From: Fasciolopsis buskii
Taxonomy: Eukaryota > Platyhelminthes > Trematoda > Plagiorchiida > Fasciolidae
Direction of reading: 5' to 3'
DNA: 64,000 nt
NCBI GenBank assembly: GCA_008360955.1
Contig: LUCM01000098.1
Span: forward strand, 77,806-141,805
A program made the translations under genes and the position numbers. Shown here piece by piece: positions 48,201 through 62,955 of the stretch (the stretch's first letter is position 1; the number at the start of each line of letters is the position of its first letter). The notes under the pieces were generated by a model, which saw nothing but the letters and a program-made list of their open reading frames with translations, ran no database searches and had not been told where the DNA came from.

Positions 48201-51200
48201 AGATCCTTATGAATTTTTATACTTCATATTGTGATGCATTGTTTCAATGAGTGTAAAGGTTTATGTTGAATCTTGTCACCACATATATTGTTCTTAATTC
48301 ACTCAAGTTCAAAAATTGCTAGTTCTGCAAAGGGTTAACTCCAGATAAATTTGGCCAGGCCTTTCAAAGTAATACAAAACATCATGTGATCAACGAATAA
48401 CTGGAGATTTATACATTGATTGAAGTTCATAAACAATTTGCCGTAGTGGATTGGCCAAATCAATTGGTTTAGGAGAAATACATGCATTCCACAATTTCGC
48501 TTCCAGTATCCTCAACAAATCACATGAGCTCTGAAGACACAAAACCAGAGAGAAAATGTCCATTCTGAATTCATTCGAGCTAAAACATGCTTTGGCACTG
48601 TGTGCGCTTTCCTACTTGAGTTCCAAGACCACGCCAATAGGCAACCCGGGAATTTCTTTTTACAAAAGTCGTTCATTGACCGTCCAAAAAAATGAAAGTT
48701 TGTTGTCTGTCATGGCAAACTTACTATTTGGCTGTCCCAGCCAGAATTGTCCGAGAATCGACCAGCATCTGACCATTCGGAAATTGCGGTTGCCCGAAAT
48801 GATAATGGAAACATAACTGGGCCAGTTTGAATTCCAGTAAACAGGATTTGTTGAATTTGATTAGCAAACAGTTGATTAATTCGTTTTATCTTGATTAGTT
48901 TAGAAGTACATTGAATAAGCCTTCCATATCTCTATATTTTCATCATTTGCTTAAAACTTGAGCGTAAACCCATATTTGAACGATAAAATCAGAAGGGCTG
49001 TTCGATATTTTCTCGACAGTAATATTGCGTTTTCATAAAAGGTCAAAAAATCAATAAACCAAAGTATTCCGAGCACTGTTTTGTTTGGGTGTCACACTCT
49101 ATGTTTTATGCTCTCCTGGTTATCAACTAACGCAAAATGCACACAATGCACCTGTGAAAACAGCTGGATTATTTCTACACGTTGACGATCAAAACGGAAT
49201 TAAGTTTCTAGCAGCATGTGACGTTTTGTCTTGCGCAATTATAGCTCTTCACGAGCTAGTTGAGACTCTAACTAACGGACGGGTATTCAGAAACATGTTT
49301 TTAGGTTATTTTGACATTAAGTAAAAGAGAACGATGAAAGCGCTGCTCAATCACCTTAATGATGCCAAGAAGAATTATTATTGACAGACTGAAGTCACTT
49401 GTGACTATTATTCAGGCATATTGTTTCTCACTTACGGGGATTAGACCTAAGTAGCTTTTCTCAGTTTACTATTTTCGGCAGTCGATAAAGTGCATAGTAT
49501 ATTGGAATTTTTGAGATCAACGTCTCCATTGAATTCGGCGTTCGCGACAATGACGTTCGGTGGGAATGAACGAAAAGTGATTGCAAGTTGCCTTATTCTT
49601 ACGAAAGCCTAGTGATATCTTAATTTCGTAAGTTCTACCTTAAGAAACATTTTTGGTTAGAGCCTGTGGCTGCCCAGTACAAATAATGAATGGACAGAGA
49701 CAAATGAAATATAATATGAGTTGCTTATGAACTCAGGCTTGTCATTGAATGTAGTGGGAAACCGATAAGCAAACCTGGCTCCTCCTCCAAAGCGTGACAA
49801 GCATTTGTTCCAGAATGAGAAATCCACGCATGCAGCATTCAGCCAAAATTAGATGCCGTGAGTCGGGATCGTGCGAGCTCCTTCTTGCCTCCCGGGCAGA
49901 TGCTGCACTACTGCCGTGGTGTTGTTGACGTTTTTTTAATTGCGGTTTGCTGTAATCCTGTTTAATAGGACCAGAATTAAATTGTTTGTTCAGATGAAAT
50001 CGCCAAGCAATCTTTTGATATCAAAAATGTTTTTCTGAGCAATCCGTTATCTGGAGAATAGTCCGAGCATCACTCACATGTAGTATACCGGGCAACTAAG
50101 TATCACTTCCAAATGAAGGTGCAGCATAAATCTTTTCCGTCATATTCATCTTTTTTGATAACACTTAGAAGTTACATGTCCAATGTCGTCTCTAGTTGCC
50201 AAAAATTCACTCACCAAACACAAATGATGACTGGTACTACCGGCTTTGTAAAAAGTGTCTAAATGCGTCATCCATGATGAAAACCATTTTACCAACGGAT
50301 TTTCAACTTAAACGTGAATTATTTACGTTCAAATATACGGACAACAAGTCAATTGGCATACCCCGAGGAATGACTATCAGCGGCAAATTTAGTGGCGATA
50401 TGGTCAAACTGACAAATGCTCGTTTCATATACGTTAACATCCTTTTTCGCAGCATATTTTGCACTATAATGTGCATGGTGAAATAATGCATTCGAAAAAT
50501 CTGCTAATATGTCATTCGGGCTAAAAACTGAAAACTCGTCAGTTATTATCATTCTGATGGCGCAAACAACGTGTTCTATGGAGAAGGTGCCGGTTTCCCC
50601 CCAAACCATAAGTGATCCTGAAGGAGATACAGTCATGTGACGGAATAGTTGTTGTTATAATCAATCCTCAAAGATTGATGTGGATTTGATAATCAAATGA
50701 TCAACAAAATAATACGTGAAGGTTTTAATAATAAGATCTGAAGTTCAAGCTTTTCCGTATTTTTTGTCACCCTTTCAATGACAATGTTGGTCTTCCAAAC
50801 AATGATGCGTATTTCACGTTCATGTCACGAATGAATTGAAAGGCAAAATTCGGAGGGTGAATAAGCTTGGAAATAAAATTCTGTCCATGTGGGCATCCAT
50901 CAAGGGCATGTTCTTTCCCTTATTCCCAAACCAGAGCCTAGTACTAACCGAATGTATTTTGGCTGGACTGTTCAGAATCAACGGAAGTTACAATGGTTTG
51001 CTTGGATTATGGCAGTTTACATCTGTACGGAATCTGCTAGGAATTAGTAAACTGTAATTTAAAGCACTGGCTATCGAGCTCTTCTTTCTCTTTTAGTTTT
51101 AGAGAAAATCTTATTGCAACAAATTGGCACGTAAATGGAAATACCTTTCGGGCACTCCATGTGTCCCAATTGGTTATTTGTGCTTTTTTGGAACAATAAT

Positions 51201-52499
51201 AGCTTCTACATGAATTTTGACAGTCAGCCTTATGTAATTGGTGGCAGAGAGTGCAACTGGCCAACCTTTCCACAATTATTTGATCGAATTATTTGAATGA
51301 AAATTCGTTTTTGACAATGGTTACCCATGGTTGTCTAAAATCGGTCAGTTGCTTCTTGTATCGACTACACTGTTAAAATAACTTCATGCCTAAAAAATAT
51401 CACTTAGAAGATCGCTTTCGGGCACATTGCACACTTTGTGCTGTTTAACCTTGTCGTTAGAAATGACTTGGTCAAGTATATCCCTAATAGGCAGACATTT
51501 GTATTGTAGCCCGTCACCATTTTTACGTCATTTTTGGGAAAAAAAATCAATGAACATTTAGATTAGTTTGGCCAGAATGAACAGTGCGCATCTTACACGG
51601 AAACGTCTGCTGCACTCAACAGTGAGTTGTGGAAATGCCCAAAGAAGTGAACAGATTTTCAAACTGTGGTGAATTTCTTCATCGTAAACGTTAACCTATG
51701 AACGTGTCAAAGTTGCACCATTCACTTACTTTCCCTAGCGGGTGATGCAAGCTAAGTATAGTCAACAAAAGAGAAAAATTTAACCGCTACAGCGGACATT
51801 TATGTATGTGCGAGGATATTAGGTAACTACTAAAGTATACAATCTTTAGAGTCCGTGACTTTGCACCAATTTCCAGATACCATGTCCTTAAGATGTTTTA
51901 TTGAATACGGAATTTAGAATAATGAATCCCGCTGGTTGGATACACCGTAAACAGCCAAGACTCATCAGAAAAGTAAAAAACTAATGCATTTAGATAAAGT
52001 GATGGGAAGCAAAAATGTTTGCCGATCAAATATACTTGCACAAGGCCTTACTGAAATAATTTTTTATCGCTTGGCCCCTTCGTTTGCGGGTACTCGTTTA
52101 TTATTGTTGTCTGTTAGAGGAGGACTTCCGAATACTGTTCATGATCATTTCAATCTACTTGTATTTGCTTCTGCTTCTTAATTTAGTATTTGAAAGTCAT
52201 TTTCATTATTTTTTTGAACTGATCTCCAGTGTCATATGGGTTTTGACCTGTAACGGTAAGATTGCCTACTTAAAGTTAGTTTTACTGTCACTGTTTTTTA
52301 GTCAACCCAGGGACAGATCGTATGCCTCTCATTGATTACTTTCGATATCCACAATCAGTTTTGTTGGTTAATACTTAATATCTCAAAATGCTTCGAACTA
52401 CTTTGGTAAGGCTTTTCGTTTGGTGGACTGATGTTACTTGAAATCACCTTCGTTCATCTTGGGTATGATACTTTTAATTTAATCCAGTGGCTTTCTCAG

Positions 52500-53000
52500 T
52501 AGTTATTGGGGAATTATCCACTTCAATATTTAGGAGTCGTGACACTGTAAGTCTGCACACGGTTGCCTACTCACTCGCCTGAGATCGTGTTGTTTATCGG
52601 AAAAGACACCTCCACGTTATTTCTTAAATAGCTTAACATCAGTCCAAAATTAGGATCGCCCAGGAGCCTTTTAACAAATTCATCCGTTATAAGTTAACTG
52701 CTTGTCCGAGAAGAGCCATGTGAACAGGATCACCTTAATTGGCATGTTCTCTTTAATGCCGAATTATTTTCGCTAGACCTTGTCCAGGATTTCTTTAAAA
52801 TCCCTACAGTCTTGCATTGTTTCCAAAGTTTCATCCGTCCTTGCGTTTGTTTCCATTGTAAATAATCAATTTCCTAATCGTAGTTCAACAATCTCAGCCC
52901 ATCCAGCAAAGCTTACATCATTCTGCTAGTGGAATACGACAATCAAGTTTGGAGCTAAGCTCTTTATCTTTCGGAATTGATCCGATGACTAAGCTCCCTG
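52500..53000 (+). mobile_element. LINE reverse-transcriptase C-terminal remnant
   Basis: Traces of the region after the reverse-transcriptase palm are visible in order: LQYLGVV (about 52527), SHVNRIT (about 52712) and KAYIILLVEYDNQVWS (about 52910-52957). The last fits the 'K-Y--LVRPHLEYA-QVWSP' signature of CR1/jockey-like elements. Stops and frame changes are frequent. Nothing of the endonuclease is seen, so this is a truncated or decayed copy. Confidence 0.5.
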
Positions 53001-56000
53001 TTCAATAAATAATTTTACCTTGACTACAAATGCGTATTTTTTATGCCGCACCCAATCAACCTTCTATCCATTGTCTCTGACGTTCTCAACATTTTGGCAT
53101 ATGCATTTAAAAATTAGGTTCGGATTTAATTTGTCCTCTGGCCAGTACCGAGGAAATCGAACAGTTTGTCCGTTGTCGTTATCATTCGTGTAGCAAAAGA
53201 TATCGATGTGTTGCTCAGCCATCTTTTTACCCCGCAAGTATAGGGCTATGAAAAATTATTTCTAGTTCACTACTGTATGGGGTTGACAATCTTTATTGTT
53301 TTCAAAACGAGATTCAACAATGGTGTTACAATTTGCAAGTTCAGCGAGCACAAAAAGGTCTCTGACGAAGGTAATTGTTATTTGGTTTTAGTCTACGTTA
53401 CACTATTCAGTGCTATATTTGAATATTTTCTGCGCCGTGTGTTATACCAATCAACCAGGGAGAATAAAACGTTGCAATCAAAAAAGATGTTCTATATGCG
53501 AAGTTTTGTAGGAATTAATTACATTCAGCCAATTAATCCACCAGAAAGTTTGATCCAAACATATTGTTCGTTTAAGCATACGAGTTCAGAAATCATCGAT
53601 TATACGGTTCATTTCGGTTTAATAAATCTATCTATTTTGTGATGTCACCTCATACGCACTGGTAATTGTCTTGATAAGGTCAAACACTCATAACTGAGTT
53701 GAAATATAGGCTAAAAGAAAGCAATATGCATTTGGGTTGGGTTCATTTTACAGATAGGTTAAACACAATCAAAAAACATCCTGTTAGAAAGAAACAAATT
53801 ATTCGGCCAGCCTTATTCCATGATGCTTATCAGGTGTGCACATGCGGAGTAAATGCAGTTAGTGTCACTTGACGTCAGCTCGGTGATTTTACGAATGGTG
53901 GCAGTTATGCGAAGTATGGAGTTTACAACCTGTTCCAAAATACGCACAGTTGTTTTCCCAATCGATATTAGTGACATTTTCAATTTTTCAACGTGTTGAT
54001 CAAATATAAACACTCAACTGCTCAGGATCCTTCGAATAAAAAAGACAATTCGTTCAGTCTTTCTCCAGAAGTTAAATAAATAATTTCTCATTTGATTCCA
54101 CTGCTTTGAAACTTTGCTCTTTTCAGATTGAAAACTCAAAAAATTTGAAAACATTTCATGAATCAACTCGTTTATGTTCTAGTTTATATCGTTTTGGAAA
54201 GCAGTACTTTATTGCTGTGTTGCGTCACATCCATAAGCAGTAGAGGTTTATGCATTGCACTTTAAAATTTGGAAAGCTTACAAGTTTGAGATTCAACTGT
54301 TTTAATCTTGAATTAGATAGTCCTTCAATGTCATCGGATTCCCGCAGTTATAGAAAGCATAGATGTTGTGATGATGGGAATGTAAACTTACGATTTCGTT
54401 GCTATTTTAAATTGTTGTTAATGGATTTGCTGACGTTTATTTCTACAATGACGCAGATGAAACGGTCCAAGCAACAAACGTTCATTTTGCCTTAACCACT
54501 GAAACCTTGACTGTTGGCATGCCCCGTTGGTGGGCTTCGAGTGCAATTGTAAAAATCAGTTGCTTCCAAAAAGTTGATAGGCTACACAAATGACAGCTGA
54601 AACTGTACTGATGCAAGTCCCGGGGGTGCTAAATCTATCAATTTTCTGCATCTGGTCCTCGTTAGTTGAGGCACGGCTTTCGTGCTTGGTGTCTGGCTGG
54701 CTGGGCAACTGAACAAAGTAGATGAGGTGCCCACATCTGGACCAGAGCTTTTGTTCACAGCCGAAAAGATAAAAACACATACGGAAGTGAGTGACTGAAC
54801 CAGTTAGGGGAAAACATTTTTGCGAGTAAGTTTGGCTTACATTTCACAACATGCACACTTCTGCTGGTCGTTCAAGTATTGCCGGAAAACGAGGCATGGA
54901 TTAACTGCTAACTAAATTACTAAATCTACTTGTCACTGTAAATGCCTATGGTGTATGACCGATGAATAGGCCACTCATCAGTCTGCAACTGTAACCATAA
55001 GAAAAATGATGTCAATATCAATGGTAGATCGGCTGTTTTACTCACTGTGGTACGAAATTATGAATAAAATATCACAAACGTTTTACAACAAAGTCGTTTC
55101 CGAGCCATTTGTTTCAAGTATTTATTCCGCAGGCCCAATCCGACGATTAGTGAGTCCCTTAAACGCTGCATTGGGAACGTGACGAAATGTGGAGTGCAGC
55201 ATAATTGGCTGGTCACATGATCGTATTGAAACATAATCCAATGAGGAGTAATTTCCTTTGGATATTTAGCCCCGGGGGATTGTTGGTGCATCCGTTTCAA
55301 TGCACAATTGCATGAACTGAAGCGAAAAATATGTGGTCGTCCACAGGGCATCATGGAATAAGTTTTGTCTTCTGCTATTTATAAAACTGTTTGAAAAAAG
55401 CATAATGAATTGCAACCAGAAACAAACTGGTTGTTTTTCATTGAACCGAAACAATGCGAAATTACATTAAAACGATTTGTGAAGTTACATTTCAGTTTTA
55501 GTAAACTCATTGGATCAGTTAATGTTTCTTCCCAAGAAAGAATATTCGTCTTGTCCCACACAACTAGGTGAAGTTAAACTTCGCGCTTAAGGAATTGCTT
55601 CGTGCACCGTTTTGTTTTGTTCGTTTCCACAAACTACGATGGACACAACAACTGGTATCGACAATATACCGAGGAAGATTGAAATCAAACTGCCTTGAAA
55701 AAACTTGAGATCAGGTAGGCACCAAATAGAAATACGGTTTGTTTATGTCCTGCACCCATGATTCTCGTGAGAGTGACCAAAAAATCCAAAGCATTTTATT
55801 TGAATCAAATATGCTTTGTCCCTGGTCTTTCCCACTGTGGCAGTGCGAATTTAGCAATGCACATGTGTTGCTTCATTGAAACGCCAACCTTATGCTATAG
55901 AAACAAAACCTAAAACTCACGCAATCTTCACTTACCTCTGTTAGTCTACTGAAAACAATTACAAATGAAGTTTTGATGCTTAGTGCAACAAACCCGGGAT

Positions 56001-57333
56001 TCTTTCGCATTTGGTTTCCTTGTATCAATGCAAATCAAGCACATGTTTTGCATCTCTCAAAATTGTGACTTTGAAATGCCCAAAAATTCACAAACAGACT
56101 CACTTAGAAAATCTGAAAAATAAGAGATTAAAGCATAGAACCCGCTATAGTGATGGTAAATAAGTTCACGGCAGATTCTTCCAGTCGTCTCTGTTCCCCT
56201 ACTCTGGACAATGACAACCATGGTCCGCAGTGTAATGAAAATGAAGTAAAAATCCTATTTTGGTTTATTATTTCTCGAAGCCTTGAATCCGTTCGAAGTA
56301 ATCTACTTAAGAACTCATGTAGCTAAATATGAGACGAACCGAGGGTGTGTGACAGATAAGAAAACTCTATCCAAAACGGGTTTGTCACTCGATAAATCAG
56401 TGCAAGGATGAATTGAAGAGTCAATCATTAGTTGGAAAAACACTAAAGCCACATGCTATCTTTTAGCAATTGGCTCGTTAGAATTGCGGATCACAGGAAA
56501 TACAAAAAATATCCATATTAGTCGTGCACTGTGGTAGTACTCGCATTTTGCTGTCTCATTAGCTCGGTTTTCAAAGGTTGTGCGAATGTGTCAACACAGT
56601 ACTATCCCCGAAATTTCTAAGTCGCTCTGTTCTCAGTTATTCTTTTACTTATTGAATTTTGGCTGTCGTTCATTAACACTGATATGTTTTTGATAAGTTT
56701 TGATTAGTGTACCTTGGGAACCAAGTTTTAGGCACTGAAAGTCAGAATTGATCTTTGGGCAAGCAAATTGTATGGCCCAACAACGCAACGTGCCATTTTA
56801 TTTGGAACTTCGTCAATAGTAATGAGCTCAGAGGTAAACATATGTCCACTGCAAATCAGATCCTGGCTTCTAATTCAACTGCTATGACTGGTTGATAGCT
56901 AGAGGCTGCTGACTGACAATAAGACATGCTGTTTCACTATTGTCACAGAACGTATTTCCATGTTCAGTTCTATCTAGATGTCTAAAGATTTTTGCGTTTG
57001 CTTTGTCCGACGAAATCCATGCCAACACCAGTTAATCCTGACTGGTAGCTTATTGTTTGCCCACTAAAATGATAATAAGTTTCTCGGGTTTGATTGATGT
57101 TCATGCTCTAGTGCAAGAAGCATGTTATCTTTGTTTCAGTGACACGACCGTTTGAGCAAAAATCCCGAAGTAACAGTTTCCGTTCGCACAACCAATAATC
57201 CTGTTCCAAAGTGCCCTCATTTTGGTTGTTGCTACTCAAAGAGAAAAAATTACAAGAATTAGTAGAATACAGACTGCAAAATAACCAGTTAAATAACTAC
57301 CCCAAACAGAAATGATTTTGGATCCAAGGACGC

Positions 57334-57409
57334 GGCCGATTATAACAATCGGCCATATCACGCACTGCTTCTAATTATCGCCTGGGATGGGTTTCATGGA
57401 GGGAAACCC
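57334..57409. repeat. Two adjacent inverted repeats
   Basis: GGCCGATT (57334-57341) and AATCGGCC (57347-57354) pair perfectly over eight bases with a five-base loop. GGGTTTC (57389-57395) and GAAACCC (57403-57409) pair perfectly with a seven-base loop. A further GAAACCC follows at about 57429, with a nearby repeated agtctaa tract. These may be the end of a mobile element. Confidence 0.45.
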
Positions 57410-57630
57410 GGTAGTCTAACTGCAGACACGAAACCCACTAGTCTAATTGAAGTTTTGATAGTTTTTGTCATGTGATCGACGAGTAAGAGATCGATTTTCT
57501 GGCCACTGTTAACTTCAGATAACAGAGCACAGTAAGACAACTGCTCTGCAGGGATGTGCAAAACGAGTCCCAAACAAGTTGGCATACTCTCATTCAGTGC
57601 CTGCACTAAAGACTGACCCATAATACCCAA
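57394..57630 (-). other. Unexplained 78-codon minus-strand open frame
   Basis: The frame includes LVQALNESMPTCLGLVLHI and LLSEVNSGQKIDLLLVDHM, which look more protein-like than most chance frames here. No family is recognised, and no clear splice partners were found. It overlaps the second hairpin at its 3' end, so a decayed mobile element is possible. Confidence 0.2.
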
Positions 57631-58107
57631 TAACGTCGGTAAAATCTATGAATTACTCAGAAAGTTCTTCCGCCATATCTAGCCAATAATAAGACTGTTC
57701 AGACATCAAGTCTTTGCATAATTTCTGCTCTCAACGGCCTTGATTTGGAGCCTTATGACTTTATCTACCTTACTACTGCTGTGCATAATGAATTTCGATC
57801 AATAATGGCAAGTCACACCGAAGATACAGAACAGAAAATCTTTCATCCATATCACTGTGACATTTGAAGTTTTCACTTATCGTACATGTTAACCACGATA
57901 TCGCATGAAATGACTGAATTTAACCGCAAATGTCAAATGAACATCAGATTCCAGCAGGTAGATGTGCCGTTATTCATAAACTGGCTGGCGAGGAAAGTGA
58001 TTTAGCAGATAGAAAAGACAAAAGTCTGCTTATAATACACATGGCTGAAAATAAAAAAAACGCATTCCAACAGACAGGTGATGATCCTGCAACCAATTAG
58101 TTTTTTG

Positions 58108-58175
58108 TTAGTGTATAAGAGGTTAGTGTTTGGGTAAAAACACCTGGTTCGATTATTACTGTCAGCCTTGGGCCG
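58108..58175 (+). repeat. Possible tRNA-derived SINE head
   Basis: An A-box-like ttagtgtataagaggttagt and a B-box-like ggttcgattat (58145-58155) lie about 30 bases apart, the spacing of an internal pol III promoter. No acceptor stem is visible. Confidence 0.35.
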
Positions 58176-61100
58176 TTGGAAAATAGATACCCCATCGCAT
58201 CCACTATTTGCCGTTGACAGTTAGCGTGGACTTTTATTTGCTGGATATCTTGGGAATCTCTATTCATTGAGGAATTGCCAGTGTTTGTCGGCTTTGGAAT
58301 ACTTCTATTATTTGTTCTATGGGCTGATAAAAAATACTGTAATCAAGTGCAACTCTTTTTCGGATATTAATCTAAAAAAATTGTTCGGGAAACCAAGTGA
58401 CTATTAGATGAGTTTTCGATTGAGGAGAAAGAAATGAAAATGCATAAAATCTTCTTAACCCGAGACGTATTCACGACTCGGGTCCTATCATTCTGATTCT
58501 CCGTGAACTAATGTCAAATCGTTGGTTAGATAAACTGCTGTTTCTGAATGCTAAAGAGAAAAGAACAAAAGCTATTTATGGAGCAGTCTGTATCCGAAAT
58601 GCAGTGGAACTCGGTCTGCCATTCCGTGCATCCATTCGACAACGCCATTTTTTTAGCCAAAGTTTTTCCGTTATGGTAGGCAACTGTCCTGTAGAAGTAT
58701 TTACAAACAACTGCTCTTGAAGTACAAACCAATTTACGAGGCGATGTGCATGCACCCTAACATCTTAGCAGATAAGTAACTAGTAAATAAGAAATGGATA
58801 GGGTCAGTCGATTGTTTAAGCAATCTTCCACCTCGGTATTTTTTGTCTATGCAAAGGAACACCGATCACCTATGTTTCATCAGAGAACTGAAAAAAAATT
58901 ATCTAGCAAAGACCGATGCTTCAAATTGGAGCACAAAAGTGATCAAAAACAGCAAACGAGTTTGTAGACGAAATATAATTGAAAACTCCCGAAAAATAAC
59001 TTTATCTGAGGGACTTGTGGCTGTGAAATCCCATCTGTTCGTTAGCTTTTTGAATCATCTGTGCAGCCTATAAGATTTTTAATGAGAATTCATGGATGAA
59101 TGTGAAGATAATATTAGAAATCGCAACTAGGATGATCATAATTACGTAAATTTGAGACCTGCTTTCATCGTCCACTCGAGCCCATCAAATAAAAGTCTTG
59201 TACAAATCATTGTTTTCTGAAATTGACTAACAAAAAAGGTGATCTGCAGAAATCCAGGGGGGAGGGTTTTGAGAATTTTACAGAAGTTACAGCCACCAAA
59301 TAAGGTTATATCCGGTTTTCTGCAAGACCCGAAACGACATAGATTCAGTACTGGTGGGCAGAGAAAGCATTGGCAAATTTGTTCACGACTAAACTAAGGA
59401 ACGCTTTTTTCAAACCGGAAAACTTTACACTAAACGATTTAGTCGCAAATATCGTCAGCAAGATATGCACATCGCTAAAGTAGGAAATAAATTCGGCATC
59501 TTTATCGAACTTTCGTTTGACTGGCATGGTTCACAAAAACCCCGGAAATAAAGAGAACGCGAGTTTTGGAACCACTGGTGGGGGAAATATGTTGAATTCC
59601 TAAAACAACAAATGTTTTACGGAGAGCACTAGAAGGGGATTTATAAGCAGCAATTCAAATGCGTTTTCTTTTCTGTGCATTTCCGGTGCCCCCTCGGAAA
59701 GCTAAATCGGAACTATTCAAATTAGATTTGGTTGTTTTGCCGGAATAAGCCCGTTGATTCCAATTAATTAGACTTGGTATGTTAGAGATGTGGTTTTTGC
59801 CGTATGCTACGTTCACAAATCATACAGAAAAGCCGGTCAGTTGTTCACTTGTGAATGATGAGAACAGTGGAGCCAGCTTCGTTCAGTGACTGGTTAAAAC
59901 GACGCACCGATAATGTGGTTCGAATTTTCTTTTGCATAACATTGCATATTCTGATCCAATCAATGGTATGGATTTGTTGGCAGGTGCTTTTCATATATCA
60001 TTTTGTACTTATGAGATTCATTCTCTTTTTTACCTCTAACATTTTTATTAATTATAACCAAGAACTTTGTTTAATGGGCGCGGTAAAGTGCTGTTTTATC
60101 AACAAGGTACCATTCATAATGCTTTTTGATTTAATGTCCTAAATGTTTCTGGCGGTATTTGGCTCAATAAATTTGCATAATTGCTTATTTATTATGGATG
60201 TCTAGACGTATCCACTTTTTACCACATAAATATATAACGAGGTCTCACGTGAGACACGGCCAGCATCTTTCTTCGTATGATGCAAACGGTCCGAAAAAGT
60301 GCTTCATAGTTACATTTTTCGGAAGCCATTAGAACTGAATCTAATGCCCTTTGTACCATTTCTTGTAAAAAGAAACCTTTCCGCTTACTTCTGCCCAATA
60401 ATAGGTCTAATCATTTATCTAGTCTTATGATTGCATATGTTGTACTTTTAAACCCGATATAAATTGCAGGCTCGAAAATAAACAACCAGCCACGCAACTA
60501 TGCTAATTTGATATACAAAAATAACAAAACAGAGAAATAATAAGAAAATAGGCAAACGCGTAAGGTTTCCATGCTCTACTCTTCAAATGCATCGGCGTGG
60601 TGAATACGTATAACCGGAACTCATTCATTATTATCGGTTAATGAACCCGGCGCAAAATAGTAGGCAACTTTATTTTTATTTGAGCGTGCAATCAGATTAG
60701 CTCTCGTGTGTTCTCAGTAGACTCCTCAGCAAAATGTTGCACATTGTCGGATGAAAACGCCTGAATAACGTGAGCAGCTGTCATTCATATAGATATGCAT
60801 ATTTCATTATAGGAATAAAGACTTAAAAATTATTTTTCAGCGGTTTTTTAGCGAATCGGGTTTCAAGGAGCAGGAAAGCTCTAAAGAGTCAAACAACCTT
60901 TGGCTCAATGACTCAATATTGGCTTCCAGTTTATGCTGTGATTGAAGTAACACTTTTAAGTCTCATGAATTTTAATATATTTTATGCCAGACTATTTCAT
61001 TTTTGATTTCTTCCTATCAGATAAAAGCGACTCTAAATATATTTGAATTTATGCATGGATATTTGCCATTTTTGAACAAATTTTAAAAGTAAAATTCAAC

Positions 61101-62897
61101 GATATTCATGGTAACAAGTTAATCAATCAGATTTTTGTTACCCCTGTCTACGACTGATATGACAGAATCAGGAGCTCCTAGTTTCAAACGGCCATGTCCC
61201 ATGGGGTATGCTCAATCCTTTGATCTCCATTCATTCAATGAAGCTTTGTCACGTTTCCCAAAGGCTTGAGCATAAAGTGACTAACACACCCGGACGACGT
61301 CGTTTTCGGGAAGATGTTATCATTTGGGTAGAAACCGAGATACCAGGACTCCGTGAAATAGTGTTTCGAAATAGAATATCGATAAAGCCAATCAGATGAA
61401 CTGGGAAAAACACCATTGACGGCGTGGCGTCAAGAAAGAGGAAAATATAAAATGCGAAAGGTTACTTACGCATCCTCTTGTCTTAAATGAAACGTTATTT
61501 CCTGTGAAAGATTGAAATGAAAATTCGGAAAAAACTAGTTGTTCAATAAATGAACTTTAATGGTGGCCTCATCAGTCCAATTGGTCAAACATTGAGGTTG
61601 GTTTGTACAGCTGAGCACGACGTAGACGAATGGAAATGCAGTAAACACAATCTGTGGTCCATTTATGTAAAATATTGTTTATGCTTACCTTGCCAGTAAT
61701 TATTGAGCTAGATCTTGAACTTATTTGTGGGATGCTTTTTCATTTGACCTCAATTTTACAAACAAATGTTGAATGAATATTTGATTAAGCAACCTCTTGA
61801 TATCAGCTTTTATAACACGTGGTCTGCCTTGGTTTTTCCTTGTTTGAAGCCCAGTTATATGCAAATTCATAAGTGTACGTTTTTTTCTTTAACTCAGAGC
61901 GTTGCTCTATCCACGTGAAAATTACCATTTTGGACACGGAAAGATGTGGTTGATAGCATTTATCCTCTCCATACAGAGCTTCCGTGAAGCGTTGACCGGA
62001 TAGACTGCGTGCAACTTTCGCGAAACAGGAAGTTAGAAAAGTGCTAGAATTTACTATTTTGTGATGCTCGAAGCCTTGGCGTTTACAGACGATAACGTAA
62101 TCTTCCAATAAATTGAAAAAATATCTAAATAACTAGAGCTTATTTTTATCACGGCCTATATTTTGGAAAAAAATGCATCCAGCAATCATTCCAGTATCGC
62201 TTGGGCATTTTACATCCAGAATGACCAGAAAAGTATTGATTCCAAAAGACTTGTTGCAGTTACCCACGAATGCGATAAAATCTTTTCTGAGTTTGATTAA
62301 TGGGCTTGTACTTTGGGTTAAAAACTTTCTCTCGGAATATTTCACATTCAGAATGTTGTGTTTGAAACATAATTTTCTCACCTTACGTGCACGTCAGCAT
62401 TGCAGAAAATCATTTGTCTAACTTCATCTAAATTTGATGGCAGATCGACGTTGAAACCATGGAGGGAGCATTTGTTTCAGTCCCTTTTGCGTTCTACTCA
62501 TTAGCGTATCACTAATAATAGAGAAGCTTTCGAGTGACATCAAAGGATTCCAATGTACTAGGGCCCAATATTGCGAATGAAATGTGAATCAGATTTTTCC
62601 AAATGTGGACTCACATTATAAATCGGTGTAATAAATTCGGCGGAGTTCAAAACCAAACGTTCACAAACCCAAAAATTAGCACCAGGCTTGACTCAAAGAA
62701 AAGTCACATTGAAATGTTCCCGGCATTAAGCAATCTATGCAATTCCATGAAACCGTGGAGGATGAAATGCTTCCATTGTCAGCTGCCTATTTATAATTTA
62801 AATAACTATGATGTTTAGAAGAAACCGCTTACGTGACAATCACTCGTGTTGAAAATAAATTATACTTTTGGATATAAATAGTTTCTTTTCAAATGAA

Positions 62898-62955
62898 AAT
62901 TTTCTAAAATCATCTGAATCTCTATATAGGATTTTTCAGGAATTTTCTAAAATCA
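62898..62955 (+). repeat. Short direct repeat
   Basis: AATTTTCTAAAATCA occurs at 62898-62912 and again, identical, at 62941-62955. It may be a local duplication or the target-site duplication of a small insertion, but the 28 bases between show no element structure. Confidence 0.4.

Noticed and set aside
59855..60142. 95-codon hydrophobic plus-strand frame
   Set aside because: Membrane-like composition arises easily in T-rich DNA; no family, start context or splice partner supports it.
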